A stretch of DNA of 64,000 nucleotides from Akkermansiaceae bacterium (lineage in GTDB: Bacteria > Verrucomicrobiota > Verrucomicrobiia > Verrucomicrobiales > Akkermansiaceae), in contig JABDRB010000021.1 of assembly GCA_013041925.1 (NCBI GenBank), positions 1 through 64,000 on the forward strand, read 5' to 3'. Positions 45,310 to 54,907 of this stretch are shown piece by piece. Within the stretch, counting starts at the first letter, position 1; every line of letters starts with the position of its first letter. The notes beneath the pieces are model-generated. The model made no database searches, was not told the DNA's origin, and saw nothing but the letters and a program-made list of their open reading frames with translations. Made by a program: the position numbers and the translations under genes.

Positions 45310-46581
45310 TTAAGGGGTCACCCATTCGGTGTTCACTATTTCCACCAATTCCACCTGAGATAGCAAGGCCTCTTTTTGATGGCACCGAATACGCAGCGTC
45401 ACGCGAATATCTTTTTTGAGAGAAACAATAAACCGTCCGTGGTCGAGCAGCCGTCTCAATTCGAGATCCAAGGCTGAATCGCGCGCCGTGTAAGCCCATA
45501 GATAGTGGGCCTTATCCGCAGACAGCAACATGTAGGATGAGTGCTCAAGGTCATTGTATGGGCCTGCGTAAAAGTCATTCCGTCGGCGGATCATACAACG
45601 GACCAGGACCGGCTCCGTGTAGAGTAAGGGAGTGGACTCAGGCTGCCCACCCTGAGCATCACGCGTCTGTTTATCGATCCGGAACCACTGGTCTTTGAGC
45701 TTCTTTTTCATCGTTTCCAGAGTGACCTCCGACCACGCTGTCGTTGCTTGCCAATCGAGTTTCAACTGCTCACCTTCGCATGTGAAATAGGCGCGAAACG
45801 GCAGGAAATCCGTATCTTTACCATCCATGGTCAAAAAGGCGGTATTCCCTGTATGCTGGACCGACCACCCTTGTGCCCCGTTATGATTCAAATGGGGATT
45901 TACCTCCCCATCCCACCGCTTCACCTTCTCGAGGTATCCATCAGGATCGCGCACCCACTTACTGCGTGCCACATCATCAGGCGCTTCCATAAACCCCCTC
46001 AGCACAGCGTTGGCTTGATCGCCAATTGTTCCAGATCGCTCATGAAACCACTTTCCAGGACTTCCCGCATGGATACTCTCCTCTTCGGGAGCGGGTGGTA
46101 TCGAGGTGTCCTCTTGATATTCATCGCCATCGAAACAGCTTTTTATGGTGAGACTTCCCAGCAGGACAGCGGCGGAACAGGCCCCAGCAATCACCATCCA
46201 CCATCCCGAAAAAACCTTACTGCCCCATTGTTCCTCCTGCTTTTCGGCTTCATCAAGACGCTCCTCGAGTTTTTCAAACTTGGGTTGATCAACTTTGATT
46301 CTCTCCTTGCCGGGATGGCTCTCACGCACCAGTCGCTTCACGGTTTCTCCCGTAGGAGTATCGGACTCTTGTTCTTGTGGGTGGAATGAAACGGAACGAG
46401 GTTCTGGGCGGATCGCCCTAGGCTCATCAGGCTGCACCTTTTTCCCCTCGGATATGACGAGCTTCGCATGGCCCTTATTGATCACCTTGGCACGCCCCGA
46501 TTCGGTCTCCCCTTGCTTATCCGAGCTCCCCTGCGCGTCATCGCTCGCCTCAGCTGCCTCCTTGTCCTCACGCTTGCTCAT
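45310..46581 (-). CDS. Single-pass membrane protein, paralogue 1 of tandem pair
   Basis: Unrecognised. Residues 1-125 are highly charged and apparently disordered (EDKEAAEASDDAQGSSDKQ at the start), with a possible coiled-coil segment near 100-120 (KLEERLDEAEKQEEQ). One transmembrane helix (126-146) follows, then a domain of about 275 residues with an acidic linker (APEEESIHAG). The C-terminal half is related to the adjacent downstream protein by the DW core and the ending QVELVEIVNTEWV. Unlike its neighbour it has no zinc ribbon. The EF-hand gene lies upstream on the same strand, 164 bp away. Confidence 0.78.
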   Translation of the reverse strand: MSKREDKEAAEASDDAQGSSDKQGETESGRAKVINKGHAKLVISEGKKVQPDEPRAIRPEPRSVSFHPQEQESDTPTGETVKRLVRESHPGKERIKVDQPKFEKLEERLDEAEKQEEQWGSKVFSGWWMVIAGACSAAVLLGSLTIKSCFDGDEYQEDTSIPPAPEEESIHAGSPGKWFHERSGTIGDQANAVLRGFMEAPDDVARSKWVRDPDGYLEKVKRWDGEVNPHLNHNGAQGWSVQHTGNTAFLTMDGKDTDFLPFRAYFTCEGEQLKLDWQATTAWSEVTLETMKKKLKDQWFRIDKQTRDAQGGQPESTPLLYTEPVLVRCMIRRRNDFYAGPYNDLEHSSYMLLSADKAHYLWAYTARDSALDLELRRLLDHGRFIVSLKKDIRVTLRIRCHQKEALLSQVELVEIVNTEWVTP

Positions 46582-46745
46582 GTTCTAGAAAGAAAACACC
46601 TCATTTTTCAGCATCTTGCAAGCTTGCCTTTCTGACATTTGCGCCAGATCGATCAAGCAAAGGCATCCCCCCCCGCTCATTGGGCATCATTCAGCGATCG
46701 CCCTTCAAGAGCATCACCTAATCCGTGGATCCGTCGCCCAGCTGT

Positions 46746-47639
46746 TTATCGCCGAGGCCCTGCTGGCCTGCGACGTAGAGGTTTTCCGCCTCCTGGCCTT
46801 CGGTCATGACTAGGTCTCATCTCCTGACCAGGCCTCCTCTCTTGACCCGCTTTCCTCTCTTGACCGGGTCTCATAGGGCGGCGCAGCGGTTGATTCCGGC
46901 GCCCCTGATGGGCGGCCTTGATTTCGCTGGGTAAGATCTCACCATCTCCATCGGCATCCACACGCTCAAAAATTTTCTTTCGCCGCTCCTCGGGGATTTT
47001 TTTCATCAGAGGGATTTTTGAGTATTCTTGAAAATCAAGGCCGCTACTCCGATTTGTATCGTATTGGACAAAATCAATCGCCGGTTTGTCTCTTGATCCT
47101 CCTGACCATTGCAGCTCGAAACGTTCGATCTTGTTATCATGATTGCGGTCAGTTTTCTTAAAAAGACGCGCAACCATGCCCCTCCCTTTTTCGGTCATCT
47201 GAGGAGATCGGGCGAACTCTTTAAGATCGAGACCGCCGTCGCCATCAGCATCAAGTTGGGAAAATCTCTTACGCAGCGAATCCAGCCACTCTGGCTTACG
47301 AGGCTGCAGTTCACGCATGTGGAGTTGACCATCTTGATTGCGGTCCAGAAAATCGTAGAGCTTACGCCTCTTCTTCTCCTCCATTTGAGTAAGTCGGCGC
47401 ATTTGCGAAAACTCCTCGAAGGTGAGCACCCCATCCTTGTCGGCATCAACGGCTTCAAATGACTTGGTGCGCGAATGGTCGGGTCGGGAACCACGTTGGT
47501 CGCCAGCCGAGTCACCTCTCTCCCTGAGCGGGCGTCCCCCCTGCTGATTCACCGCCGCATCCTGCGCAACCGCAGCGGATGCGAGGCCAATGACCAAGCA
47601 TAACTTGGCCGCGAATGGATTAAGCGTTGAAGATTTCAT
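46746..47639 (-). CDS. Secreted protein with six EF-hand calcium-binding loops
   Basis: A signal peptide (residues 1-26, ending AVAQ) precedes a chain of 12-residue EF-hand loops at 65-76, 99-110, 130-141, 164-175, 194-205 and 228-239. Loops such as DADKDGVLTFEE and DADGDGGLDLKE are canonical. The fourth (DRNHDNKIERFE) and fifth (DTNRSSGLDFQE) are degenerate. The C-terminal 50 residues are Arg/Pro/Gly-rich with GQER-type repeats and a basic end. Periplasmic or extracellular calcium binding is expected, but the role is unknown. It diverges from metF across 250 bp. Confidence 0.9.
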   Translation of the reverse strand: MKSSTLNPFAAKLCLVIGLASAAVAQDAAVNQQGGRPLRERGDSAGDQRGSRPDHSRTKSFEAVDADKDGVLTFEEFSQMRRLTQMEEKKRRKLYDFLDRNQDGQLHMRELQPRKPEWLDSLRKRFSQLDADGDGGLDLKEFARSPQMTEKGRGMVARLFKKTDRNHDNKIERFELQWSGGSRDKPAIDFVQYDTNRSSGLDFQEYSKIPLMKKIPEERRKKIFERVDADGDGEILPSEIKAAHQGRRNQPLRRPMRPGQERKAGQERRPGQEMRPSHDRRPGGGKPLRRRPAGPRR

Positions 47640-47888
47640 AGAGGTCTAGAGGGTTGATGAATCGCTGATGAAGGACTGATTCCGAGGACGCGTTGAGGTT
47701 GAAAATAGGATTGGCACACGCCATTATCCAGCCAAATCATCCGTATCCATCAAGAAACTTGACCATCATCAGCGGGTGATCAGGCATCCCATTTGCGCCG
47801 ATTCAACCCCACAACACCTCGAGAGTTGTGCCAGTAACGCGATTTTTTATTTGTTTCTGCTCACATTGCAGGATAACTCCCCGCAGCG

Positions 47889-48785
47889 ATGCATATCCGA
47901 GACATTATCAAACCCCACGAGCCTACTTTCTCTTTTGAGTTTTTCCCACCCAAGAGCAGCGAAGCAGCCGACACCCTTTTTGAGACCATCAAGCAACTCT
48001 CATCGCGTCACCCCTCATTTGTCAGTGTTACCTACGGGGCGGGTGGATCAACCCGAGAGCTCACTCACGACCTCGTCGTTCGGATTAAGGAAACCACCTC
48101 GACACCGCCGATCCCGCACCTGACGTGTGTCGATCACACCGCGGAGGAAATCACCACCACCCTCGAGCGCTACGCATCCGTGGGTATCGGTAACATCCTC
48201 GCGCTCCGAGGTGACCCCCCTTCGGATAACGGCAACTACAACCGATCGAATGATGCCTTCCCCTATGCCGCTGATCTCGTTAGACACATCCGTCAATTCA
48301 ACGAATCAGGCAAACACCCGGACCCTCGCGGATTTGGCATTGGTGTGGCGGCCTTCCCCGAAGGGCACCCAGGCACCCCCAACCGCCTTCTCGAGATGGA
48401 TCATCTCAAGGCAAAGGTCGACGAGGGAGCCGATTTTATATGCACCCAGCTCTTTTTTGATAATCATGATTTCTTCGATTTCAGAGATCGTTGCCGGTTA
48501 GCGGGCATCAGCCTCCCGATCATTGCGGGCATCATGCCAATCACCTCAGCCAAGGGCATCAAACGGATGGCGGAACTCGCCGCAGGGGCACATTTCCCCG
48601 CCAAACTTCTCCGCGCGCTCAAACGTGCGGGAGACAACCAAGAGGCCGTGCAACGCGTCGGTATCCATCATGCGGCCGAGCAATGCGCGGGTCTCCTCAA
48701 TGCCGATGTCGATGGCATCCATTTATACACGCTTAACCAGAGCCGCGCGACGCAAGAGGTCTACGCATCGCTCGGGATGGGGTAG
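47889..48785 (+). CDS. metF: 5,10-methylenetetrahydrofolate reductase
   Basis: FAD-dependent reduction of methylene-THF to methyl-THF for methionine synthesis. The catalytic PHEPTFSFEFFPPKS opening (Glu of the EFFPP motif), VSVTYGAGGSTRELT, HLTCVDHTAEEI, ILALRGDPP, GVAAFPEGHP, DEGADFICTQLFFD and PIIAGIMPITS all match the family. The protein has 298 residues. The 250-bp upstream intergenic DNA shows no S-adenosylmethionine-type riboswitch that I can recognise. The DNA here links to the one-carbon role of glyA at 58.6 kb. Confidence 0.95.
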   Translation: MHIRDIIKPHEPTFSFEFFPPKSSEAADTLFETIKQLSSRHPSFVSVTYGAGGSTRELTHDLVVRIKETTSTPPIPHLTCVDHTAEEITTTLERYASVGIGNILALRGDPPSDNGNYNRSNDAFPYAADLVRHIRQFNESGKHPDPRGFGIGVAAFPEGHPGTPNRLLEMDHLKAKVDEGADFICTQLFFDNHDFFDFRDRCRLAGISLPIIAGIMPITSAKGIKRMAELAAGAHFPAKLLRALKRAGDNQEAVQRVGIHHAAEQCAGLLNADVDGIHLYTLNQSRATQEVYASLGMG

Positions 48786-48825
48786 TTAATCAACCCCGCA
48801 AAACCACCCCAACGGGTTCGGCTAC

Positions 48826-50436
48826 TTATTCCCTTTTTCGGCCTAAGACGTAAAGGCGCTCGGCCAATGCCAAGGTGAGCGACTGCAGTCGACCACTGAG
48901 TGGCACGTCCAACCAAATTCTTCCGCTCGACGCGTCAATAGGGTAGGCCCTTTTTAACTCTGGAGCTTTATCAAAGGCGTCTCTTTTGAGACCTACTTTC
49001 ACCAGTCCACCGAATCGACGGACATTTTTTTCCACCAAAACAGACGTTGTTCTTACATCATCTGCACCTCCTTTGGATCGACCCGGATTAAACTGCTCAA
49101 TATCGCCTACACCTTTTGCAGCATCGGCAAGCGATACACGAAAGTCTAAGGACTGGAGGATTTCATCATTTATCTTCCAATTGTCTTCGATGATGCCACG
49201 AACGACTTTCACATCCTTAATATCAAGGGCCTCGGCAATTTCAGCATCGGTTGGCGGCCTGACATCGATCTCGCCAGCGAGCTGAAGCAAATCCTCCTCT
49301 CCTCCTAAATGAATTTGATCGATTTTCAGTGTATTCCCACCTGTGCGGATGTGCACCCCCCCCTCGGTAAAAGAAACCTTACGGTAGCTGTTAAACAAGT
49401 CCACCACCGTCAGCGCGGAGAACAACGGTAACTTGTCGCGCATCACCAAGACATCTCCATCATCCAGAGATAAATCTAGGTCCATCACGATACCTTCTTG
49501 GCTATTGGTCGACCCTGAGACTGTCCCCTTGCCCGAAATGGTTCCCTCCATCCTGTCGTGATACAGCGCTGGAAGCAGTGCTTTAATCGGCATGGATTGA
49601 AGCGCCACCACACCTGTCGCCTGAGGTTGGCCACCCGATCCCATATTCAGTTTGATAGAAATCTCACCGCCACCGCTCTGCAGTGTCCCCCTTTTTATCT
49701 GTATACCATCTTGGTTGCATACGACAACGAGTTGGGCAATGGTCAGGTCGCGCAACCAGTTTTGGCTGAACCTGCCGCCTTTAAATTCGATCCTCCAGCT
49801 CTCACCGTCACGCACAGCCGTCATATGGCTTCCCGTGATCGAGCCACGGTTATTGGCCGAATATCCCCAACGGATATTCGCCGTGTCCGCTTCAATCCAA
49901 TCATAAGAAAAACGGTCCCGTTGATCAAAGAGTGCGCTGTAGGATTGGGCGGCTGCGGCGTCATCGCTAGCGCCCGCCTTAACAAGCATATCAAGCTGCC
50001 TCAGATAAATACCACCCGCATCCCAGTGACCGATCAAGCCATCGGCTACCTTCATACTCATGCGCACCGATCGTGCCTTCATCTGGTGGAAAAAGGAGTC
50101 GCCCGTCCCCATCATTTCAATCGATGCAAAAGTGAGAACGTCCCTCTCCTTCTTAACCCCAGACACCTTACAATCGCTTCCATGAAGTGCGGACTCGACG
50201 GACAACTCAACATCCGTCCGAAAACTCTCACCTTCGACACGCTTGACGAGGTAAAACCAGAAAACGAGAAGCATCAGGAAAAGCAAGAAGCCAAAGCGCA
50301 GGCCGATCCGGGTCATCCGTGCTATCACCGTCTGACCGTCAGCCGCATGACGCAGCTGGAACCAGAGCCCCTGGCGGGACACCCACTCGTTCATCTGTTG
50401 ATTGAACGCGCTACGTTCCTCGTCGATTGGATTCAT
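48826..50436 (-). CDS. AsmA-like membrane-anchored periplasmic protein
   Basis: One transmembrane helix (43-65) is followed by about 470 residues of mainly beta structure, with repeated short strands and glycine turns (GEISIKLNMGSGGQPQATGVV, EGTISGKGTVSGSTNSQEGI). This layout resembles AsmA/TamB-type proteins used in lipid traffic, but I see no diagnostic motif, so the link is weak. It lies between metF (convergent, 40-bp gap) and the YlbF gene (same strand, upstream). Confidence 0.65.
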   Translation of the reverse strand: MNPIDEERSAFNQQMNEWVSRQGLWFQLRHAADGQTVIARMTRIGLRFGFLLFLMLLVFWFYLVKRVEGESFRTDVELSVESALHGSDCKVSGVKKERDVLTFASIEMMGTGDSFFHQMKARSVRMSMKVADGLIGHWDAGGIYLRQLDMLVKAGASDDAAAAQSYSALFDQRDRFSYDWIEADTANIRWGYSANNRGSITGSHMTAVRDGESWRIEFKGGRFSQNWLRDLTIAQLVVVCNQDGIQIKRGTLQSGGGEISIKLNMGSGGQPQATGVVALQSMPIKALLPALYHDRMEGTISGKGTVSGSTNSQEGIVMDLDLSLDDGDVLVMRDKLPLFSALTVVDLFNSYRKVSFTEGGVHIRTGGNTLKIDQIHLGGEEDLLQLAGEIDVRPPTDAEIAEALDIKDVKVVRGIIEDNWKINDEILQSLDFRVSLADAAKGVGDIEQFNPGRSKGGADDVRTTSVLVEKNVRRFGGLVKVGLKRDAFDKAPELKRAYPIDASSGRIWLDVPLSGRLQSLTLALAERLYVLGRKRE

Positions 50437-50491
50437 CTTGGTTTATCAGCGCCTTTAACATTTGAGGGCCAGCCTTAATGGGCTCCCTCCT

Positions 50492-50517
50492 CCATGGCAC
50501 ATCGGCCTGTGCCATGG
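50492..50517. repeat. 10-bp perfect inverted repeat
   Basis: The arms CCATGGCACA and TGTGCCATGG (50492-50501 and 50508-50517) flank a 6-bp spacer. No T-run follows on either strand, so it is not a clear terminator. An operator or an mRNA hairpin between the YlbF gene and the AsmA-like gene is possible. Confidence 0.6.
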
Positions 50518-50538
50518 TCGACGGATCACATGCCGTGA

Positions 50539-50934
50539 TTAGCAGCCGCAGCCGCCACCACCGCAGCAGCCACCGCCATCGGCAGCTTGCTCCATGTCCT
50601 CGGGCTCGGGCACACGGCCAAGCTCGAGCGTCATTCCGATGTATTTACCCACAGTTTTCTGCAAGGTTTGCAGGTTTTGCTGGGCGTCCATAAAATCACG
50701 GGCGACATCGTTACTCATCAAGGCATCACGTGCCTCTTCAAAGTCTTTGATTTCTTTGTCCGCAAGCTCCACGCCGCCGTGTTGCTTCTGATGAAGCTCT
50801 TCTCCGCGCTCATGCACCGATTGGTATTGAAGTTTAGCGGCGTCATCCTCAAGGAAGCGCTCCACCTGCCCTTGGAGGGCAACAAATTCAATATCTTGTG
50901 CGATGGCATCACACAGTTCACGGGTCTTCGTCAT
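50539..50934 (-). CDS. YlbF-family regulator with cysteine-rich tail
   Basis: A 131-residue helical protein of the YlbF/YmcA type (TRELCDAIAQDIEFVALQGQVERFL and ARDALMSNDVARDFMDAQ are characteristic), ending in GGGCCGGGGCGC with four cysteines. In Bacillus, YlbF and YmcA with YaaT affect RNA processing and bind iron-sulfur clusters (family knowledge), and here the tail could hold a cluster (inference). The ATG at 50934 (MTKTREL) is preferred over upstream in-frame starts at 50964 and 50973. Confidence 0.82.
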   Translation of the reverse strand: MTKTRELCDAIAQDIEFVALQGQVERFLEDDAAKLQYQSVHERGEELHQKQHGGVELADKEIKDFEEARDALMSNDVARDFMDAQQNLQTLQKTVGKYIGMTLELGRVPEPEDMEQAADGGGCCGGGGCGC

Positions 50935-51096
50935 TACGTTGGATTCTTTAGCAAGCATGCTCATGCAGATCACTTATCCCCTCTCGAGCTATTTGGCAAC
51001 CTCTGAGCTGTCCTTTTTGTGAAAAAGTGGATACATCGTGGCTGCAGCAGACGTTTCCTCCGTCATCGCCGTCGACGACTCCTCGCCATCCTCCCT

Positions 51097-51582
51097 ATGA
51101 AAAAAACCATCGTTATCACCCTCTGCGCCCTCACCCTGATCATCACCTCGCTGGTCTGGTGGTTCAGTGATACGCAGGTCATCAAACGCCAGACCCACGA
51201 GCTTGCCCACGTACTTTCGGTCGACCGCTCCGATGGAAAAACCCGCCGTGCCCATAAAAACCAACGTTTCGCCAACCTCCTGGCCGCCTCCGCCTCCTGC
51301 CGTGTCGATACCCCCCATTACCAAACAGAGCTTCACCACACCGACCTCGTTTCCGCCCATCACATGCTGGTGCACAGCTGCCAATCATCCTCAGCTACCC
51401 CCACCGATATCCACATCTCGACTCCCGACCGCCATCGGTCGACCGTCACCGCCGACCTCGACCTCACCGTCACCGAAAAAGAGGGCACCCGTCACCACGA
51501 GACGTGTCGAGCCGTCCTCCTATGGCAAAAAAATGCCCAAGGGCAGTGGAAACTCCACACCATCGACGTCATCGCCCGCTAA
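51097..51582 (+). CDS. Small exported protein of unknown function
   Basis: About 160 residues. A signal or anchor helix (residues 3-22, KKTIVITLCALTLIITSLVWW) is followed by a His/Thr-rich, mixed domain with two cysteines (about 66 and 90). The ATG at 51097 starts with the signal. An in-frame ATG at 51019 would add Arg-rich residues before it and is unlikely. No family is recognised. acnA follows after 160 bp with its own promoter-like sequence. Confidence 0.7.
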   Translation: MKKTIVITLCALTLIITSLVWWFSDTQVIKRQTHELAHVLSVDRSDGKTRRAHKNQRFANLLAASASCRVDTPHYQTELHHTDLVSAHHMLVHSCQSSSATPTDIHISTPDRHRSTVTADLDLTVTEKEGTRHHETCRAVLLWQKNAQGQWKLHTIDVIAR

Positions 51583-51641
51583 TCATCGCGCCCACCCGCC
51601 CCCAAAAACCACCCTCCTCTGCGCTCGCCCCTCTTGCTTTC

Positions 51642-51669
51642 TTGACAAGCCCTCATCCCCCCGTATTCT
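51642..51669 (+). promoter_or_regulatory. Probable sigma-70 type promoter of acnA
   Basis: TTGACA at 51642-51647 is an exact -35 consensus, 16 bp before TATTCT at 51664-51669 (four of six -10 positions). It places transcription start near 51676, giving a leader of about 68 nt before the acnA ATG. Confidence 0.7.
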
Positions 51670-51743
51670 GCCGCGCCTACCCCCCCCAAGGTAGGCTTCA
51701 TTATCATTACACCTCTCTCCCAACTTAACCTCTCAACTTTATC

Positions 51744-54557
51744 ATGGACACCATCCGCACATTCCAAACAGGCGCCGGCACCGAAGGCCAATTTCACTCA
51801 CTTCCAGCGCTCGAAGAAGCTGGCCTCGGCAAAATCTCACGCCTCCCGATCTCCATCCGTATCGTTCTCGAGTCACTGCTGCGTAACTGCGACGGCCGTA
51901 AAGTCAGCGAGCAGGATGTCAAAAACCTCGCCAACTGGAACGCCACCTCCCCCGGCAACTACGAGGTACCCTTCACCGTCGCCCGCGTCGTCCTTCAGGA
52001 TTTCACCGGTGTCCCCCTCGTCGTCGACCTCGCCGCCATGCGCAATGCCGCGGCCGAAGCTGGCGCTGATGCCTCCGTCGTCGAGCCCCTCGTCCCCGTC
52101 GATCTCGTGATCGACCACTCGGTTCAGGTCGACTTCGCTGGCTCCCAGACCGCGCTCGACAACAACCTCAAGGTCGAGTTCATCCGCAACAAAGAACGCT
52201 ACGAATTCCTCAAGTGGGGTCAGCAAGCCTTTGAAACCTTCGGCGTCGTGCCTCCCGGCATCGGTATCGTCCATCAGGTCAACCTCGAGTATCTCGCCAA
52301 GGGCGTGCTTGAGAAAGATAACACCTACTACCCCGATACCCTCGTCGGCACCGACTCCCACACCACCATGATCAACGGCCTCGGCGTCGTCGGTTGGGGC
52401 GTAGGCGGCATCGAAGCCGAAGCCGGCATGCTCGGACAGCCAGTCACCTTCCTCGTCCCCGAGGTCGTCGGTGTCCACCTCGATGGCCAACTCGCCGAGG
52501 GAGTCACCGCCACTGACCTCACCCTGAGCATCACTCAGCTGCTGCGCGAGCACGGTGTGGTGGGCAAATTTGTCGAGTTCTACGGCCCAGGTGCCAAAGC
52601 ACTCTCGCTGCCTGACCGTGCCACCGTTGCCAACATGGCCCCCGAATACGGTGCCACCATGGGCTTCTTCCCGGTCGACGAAGAAACCATCGCTTACCTC
52701 AAAGGAACCGGCCGCTCGGAGGAAACCTGCAACACCGTGGAAAACTACTTCCAAGCCCAGGACATGTTCGGCATCCCTGAAAAAGGTGACATCGATTACT
52801 CCGTGTCCCTCGAGTTCGACCTGGCATCCGTCGTCCCCGCCGTCGCCGGCCCCAAGCGACCTCAGGATCGGGTCGACGTCACCGACCTCGGCTCCAAGTT
52901 CAACGAGCTCTTTACCGCCCCAATCGCCGACGGCGGCTTCGAGCGACCCGCAGCGACCCGCAACACCGAGATGGCTCTCGATCTTGCCTCATCCGCTGGT
53001 TTTTCCTCCACGGCGCAAAACCTCCTCACCGAGGCAGGTAACACCGTCACTGCGGACACCACCGCCTCCCACAGCGCACTCAAACACGGGTCCGTGCTCA
53101 TCGCCGCCATCACCTCCTGCACCAACACCTCCAACCCAAGCGTTATGCTTGCCGCAGGTCTTGTCGCGAAAAAGGCGAACGCACTCGGACTCACCGTCGC
53201 ACCTTATGTGAAAACCTCCCTCGGACCTGGCTCCCGTGTCGTCACCGATTACTTAAACGCCACCGAGCTCCAGAGCGAGCTCGACCAACTCGGATTCCAA
53301 ACCGTCGGCTACGGCTGCACCACCTGCATCGGAAACTCCGGCCCACTCGCACCGGAAATCGAAGATGCCATCTCAGAGGGCGACCTCGTCACGGCTTCCG
53401 TGCTCTCCGGAAACCGGAACTTCGAGGCCCGCGTCCACGGGTCCGTGCGTGCCAGCTTCCTGATGTCACCCCCACTCGTCGTCGCCTACGCCATCGCTGG
53501 CCGGGTCGATCTTGACCTCGCCAACGACCCGATCGGCACCGACCAACACGGCAACGTCGTTTACCTCAAGGACATCTGGCCAAGCGCCGAGGAACTCAAG
53601 GAGGTCATCGACGCCGCACTCGTTCCCGAGGTGTTTAACAAGCTCTACAGCGACCTCGATAACGCGAACCAGAACTGGGTCGATATCGAATCCTCCACCG
53701 GCCCCACCTTCGACTGGCAAGACGATTCCACCTACATCCAGAACCCACCATTCTTCGATGGTTTCTCCCGCACCCCAGCCACCGAGGCCAAGGACGTCGT
53801 CAACGCCCGCGCACTCGGCATCTTCGCGGATTCCGTCACCACCGACCACATCTCACCCGCCGGAGCCATCGTCCCGACCTCCCCCGCCGGCCAATACCTG
53901 CTGGAAAATGGTGTCGAAAAAGCGAAGTTCAACTCGTTTGGCTCACGCCGTGGTAACGACCGCATCATGACCCGTGGCACCTTTGCCAACGTGCGTATCA
54001 AAAACCTGATGTGTGCCGGCACCGAGGGCGGATACACCCAGTACTTCGGCCCGTCCGATGTGCCCGCCCCCGACACCCAGATCGCTGCCGCAGGCGCAGG
54101 CAAACCTGCCTTCATCTACGACGCCGCCCAGGCCTACAAAGCCGATGGCACCGACCTCATTGTCATCGGTGGTGAAGACTACGGCATGGGATCATCCCGC
54201 GACTGGGCCGCCAAAGGAACCTCACTGCTCGGTGTCTCCGCGGTCATCACCAAGTCGTTCGAGCGTATCCACCGCTCCAACCTCATCGGTATGGGCGTGC
54301 TGCCGCTCAACTTCAAAAACAAGGCCGACTACGACAAAGTTTCCGGCCTTGCCGATGCCACCTTCTCCATCACCGGCCTCGCCGGTGAACTCACCCCGAT
54401 GCAAGACGCCACCCTCACCGTCACCCAAACAGACGGCACCAGCTTCGAGATCCCACTGGTCGTCCGCATCGATACCCCAGCTGAAGTCGACTACTACCTC
54501 TCCGGCGGTATCCTCCCCTACGTCCTCAACCAGATCCTCGACTCCGCCAAGGCGTAG
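51744..54557 (+). CDS. acnA: Aconitate hydratase, AcnA type
   Basis: It isomerises citrate to isocitrate in the TCA cycle using a [4Fe-4S] cluster. Cluster ligands are Cys459 ([10 protein letters not shown]) and Cys525/Cys528 ([12 protein letters not shown]), with the same 66- and 3-residue spacings as other AcnA proteins. The N-terminal [18 protein letters not shown], the [21 protein letters not shown] segment and the C-terminal swivel domain ([17 protein letters not shown]) are typical. The protein is 937 residues, a little longer than the E. coli enzyme. It has its own promoter-like sequence and a terminator, so it is probably monocistronic. Confidence 0.96.
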   Translation: MDTIRTFQTGAGTEGQFHSLPALEEAGLGKISRLPISIRIVLESLLRNCDGRKVSEQDVKNLANWNATSPGNYEVPFTVARVVLQDFTGVPLVVDLAAMRNAAAEAGADASVVEPLVPVDLVIDHSVQVDFAGSQTALDNNLKVEFIRNKERYEFLKWGQQAFETFGVVPPGIGIVHQVNLEYLAKGVLEKDNTYYPDTLVGTDSHTTMINGLGVVGWGVGGIEAEAGMLGQPVTFLVPEVVGVHLDGQLAEGVTATDLTLSITQLLREHGVVGKFVEFYGPGAKALSLPDRATVANMAPEYGATMGFFPVDEETIAYLKGTGRSEETCNTVENYFQAQDMFGIPEKGDIDYSVSLEFDLASVVPAVAGPKRPQDRVDVTDLGSKFNELFTAPIADGGFERPAATRNTEMALDLASSAGFSSTAQNLLTEAGNTVTADTTASHSALKHGSVLIAAITSCTNTSNPSVMLAAGLVAKKANALGLTVAPYVKTSLGPGSRVVTDYLNATELQSELDQLGFQTVGYGCTTCIGNSGPLAPEIEDAISEGDLVTASVLSGNRNFEARVHGSVRASFLMSPPLVVAYAIAGRVDLDLANDPIGTDQHGNVVYLKDIWPSAEELKEVIDAALVPEVFNKLYSDLDNANQNWVDIESSTGPTFDWQDDSTYIQNPPFFDGFSRTPATEAKDVVNARALGIFADSVTTDHISPAGAIVPTSPAGQYLLENGVEKAKFNSFGSRRGNDRIMTRGTFANVRIKNLMCAGTEGGYTQYFGPSDVPAPDTQIAAAGAGKPAFIYDAAQAYKADGTDLIVIGGEDYGMGSSRDWAAKGTSLLGVSAVITKSFERIHRSNLIGMGVLPLNFKNKADYDKVSGLADATFSITGLAGELTPMQDATLTVTQTDGTSFEIPLVVRIDTPAEVDYYLSGGILPYVLNQILDSAKA

Positions 54558-54575
54558 ACTTAAAAAAATCCAATC

Positions 54576-54632
54576 CAAAGCGGCTCCGAGCAATCGGCGC
54601 CGCTTTTTTTGTCGCCATCACCGGATCAAATC
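54576..54632 (+). repeat. Terminator-containing direct repeat, copy 1 (after acnA)
   Basis: The first 34 bases form a hairpin: an 8-bp AAAGCGGC/GCCGCTTT stem, one mismatch, four more pairs and a GCAA (GNRA-type) loop, then seven T. The unit, including 22 bp beyond the T-run (ending CACCGGATCAAATC), recurs at 57179-57235 with only a few changes. Copy 1 terminates acnA. Confidence 0.88.
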
Positions 54633-54648
54633 CTCCATGAGGGACTAA

Positions 54649-54680
54649 CCCGTATCGATCACCCACTTGGAGAGGCGAAG
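54649..54680 (+). repeat. Dispersed intergenic repeat, copy 2
   Basis: A near-identical copy of 30640-30669 (CCCGTATCGATCACCCAC core), again just downstream of a terminator hairpin. Confidence 0.7.
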
Positions 54681-54907
54681 CACAAAGAATGTCGATACTG
54701 ACAAGACGGAGGTGGAATGAGCCGGTCTGTAAAAGTTGGGCAGCTTGCTGAGCTCAAAGGCAAGAAATCTGGATTACACCCAAACCCGTCACGGGACCTG
54801 TCCAAGAAACCCGACCACTTCAGACATCCGTTGCCGTTTTTTATAAATCACCACAATCGTCCGTTTTCGTTACCCCTTTTTTATCTTTATGATAGATTGT
54901 GAAGACT
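54681..54907. other. Intergenic stretch without a recognisable gene
   Basis: After the two repeats, about 225 bp carry no convincing coding sequence. Short open frames are not supported by any family pattern. It ends in AT-rich DNA (TTTTTTATAAATC) just before the next gene and may hold its promoter. Confidence 0.6.

Noticed and set aside
47640-47888. Possible SAM or related riboswitch before metF
   Set aside because: The 250 bp between the EF-hand gene and metF show no stem or conserved core I could match to known classes.
49558-50478. A 306-codon plus-strand open frame over the AsmA-like gene
   Set aside because: It is antisense to a protein with a clear signal/transmembrane start and domain-like beta sequence, and the opposite frame has no recognisable feature.
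51873-52754. A 293-codon minus-strand open frame in acnA
   Set aside because: Antisense to acnA, which is unmistakable. The composition is Gly/Asp/Val-rich, as expected for a mirror frame.
54717-54902. A 61-codon plus-strand open frame after the second repeat
   Set aside because: It has no family pattern or credible leader and overlaps the start region of the DUF2867 gene. It looks like random open DNA.
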